From contig NZ_JAUSYH010000001.1 of the NCBI RefSeq assembly GCF_030816715.1, positions 2,604,001 to 2,668,000 of the forward strand: 64,000 nt of DNA. The letters are read 5' to 3'. The notes beneath the pieces are model-generated. The model had not been told where the DNA came from, made no database searches, and worked only from the letters and a program-made list of their open reading frames with translations. Origin of the DNA: Streptomyces achromogenes. Lineage in GTDB: Bacteria > Actinomycetota > Actinomycetes > Streptomycetales > Streptomycetaceae. Every line of letters starts with the position of its first letter. Position 1 is the first letter of the stretch. The position numbers and the translations under genes were made by a program. Below, one piece after another: positions 63,909 to 64,000 of the stretch.

Positions 63909-64000
63909 ATGGACGCCGTACGGGTCGCACTGCTGCGTGAGGTGCTCGCCGGGACCGAGTGGCTGGGGGCCACCCGGCGGTTCGCCGCGGTGCTGCGGGG
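63909..64000 (+). CDS. Start of a gene running off the window, unknown function
   Basis: About 30 codons beginning MDAVRVALLREVLAGTEWLG then ATRRFAAVLR. GC3 is high and the frame stays open to the edge. No domain can be recognised. It is divergent from npdG, with about 100 bases between. The ribosome binding site is weak (GCGGCGGC), so the start is not certain. Confidence 0.6.
   Translation, partial: MDAVRVALLREVLAGTEWLGATRRFAAVLR

Overview
The window is high-GC actinobacterial chromosome and almost certainly Streptomyces. Coding regions have GC in nearly every third codon position, GTG and TTG starts are common, and several gene sets are characteristic of the genus: eukaryotic-type glnII beside orphan regulators, a malEFG operon without its own ATPase next to a LacI-type malR and secreted amylases, glnE, glnA2, panB, and an AfsR/SARP-type regulator. 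There are no rRNA or tRNA genes, CRISPR arrays, insertion sequences or integrases that I can see.

Layout. 0-5 kb: a truncated secreted-protein gene, a small membrane protein, a decayed HEAT-like gene, the membrane-stress pair htpX-pspAB, and a winged-helix protein. 5-9 kb: an ArsC-like protein, a secreted Gly/Gln-rich protein, an alpha/beta hydrolase, and glnII with a candidate GlnR box, a 16-nt triple repeat and a strong terminator. 9-18 kb: a possible leaderless 40-codon gene, an orphan OmpR-type winged helix, an epimerase-like protein, a NarL-type two-component pair, a DUF1996 secreted protein, a lipoprotein, a membrane protein whose cytoplasmic half looks like a degenerate ECF sigma factor, and a TetR regulator. 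18.5-32.4 kb: the starch/maltodextrin locus. It has an 1804-residue amylase-pullulanase, an alpha-amylase, an alpha-glucosidase, malG, malF, malE and divergent malR, with TGCAAG/CTTGCA operator-like repeats at three promoters and hairpins dividing the transcription units.

32.7-43.5 kb: a PAP2-family protein with a repeated tail, glnE, a glyoxalase-fold protein, then a less conserved stretch (37.9-41 kb) holding a large polytopic protein of unknown function, decayed coding fragments and a 42-residue membrane protein. glnA2 follows, then the last part of a flavohaemoglobin gene beside an intact NsrR-type regulator that keeps an NsrR-like operator. 43.6-55.8 kb: a DUF3105-DUF305 pair, an S53 peptidase, a probably leaderless nadE, a DJ-1-like protein, a DHA1 transporter, an endonuclease/phosphatase-fold protein, a TetR/DHA2 efflux pair with an 11+11 bp operator, and panB. 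55.8-64 kb: an ABC exporter preceded by two clusters of 7-mers repeated every 11 bp, facing a SARP-STAND regulator with a 200-residue Gly/Pro-rich linker; then an M50 protease, a small membrane protein, an F420-dependent NADP reductase and a truncated gene.

How the genes work together. Nitrogen metabolism is represented by glnII, glnE and glnA2. Starch is cut outside the cell by the two amylases, imported by MalEFG (energised by an ATPase encoded elsewhere, MsiK in known Streptomyces) and hydrolysed inside by the alpha-glucosidase under MalR. The least explained items are the SARP-type repeats before the ABC exporter, the sigma-factor-like membrane fusion, the two small genes, and the regulator left beside a destroyed hmp gene.
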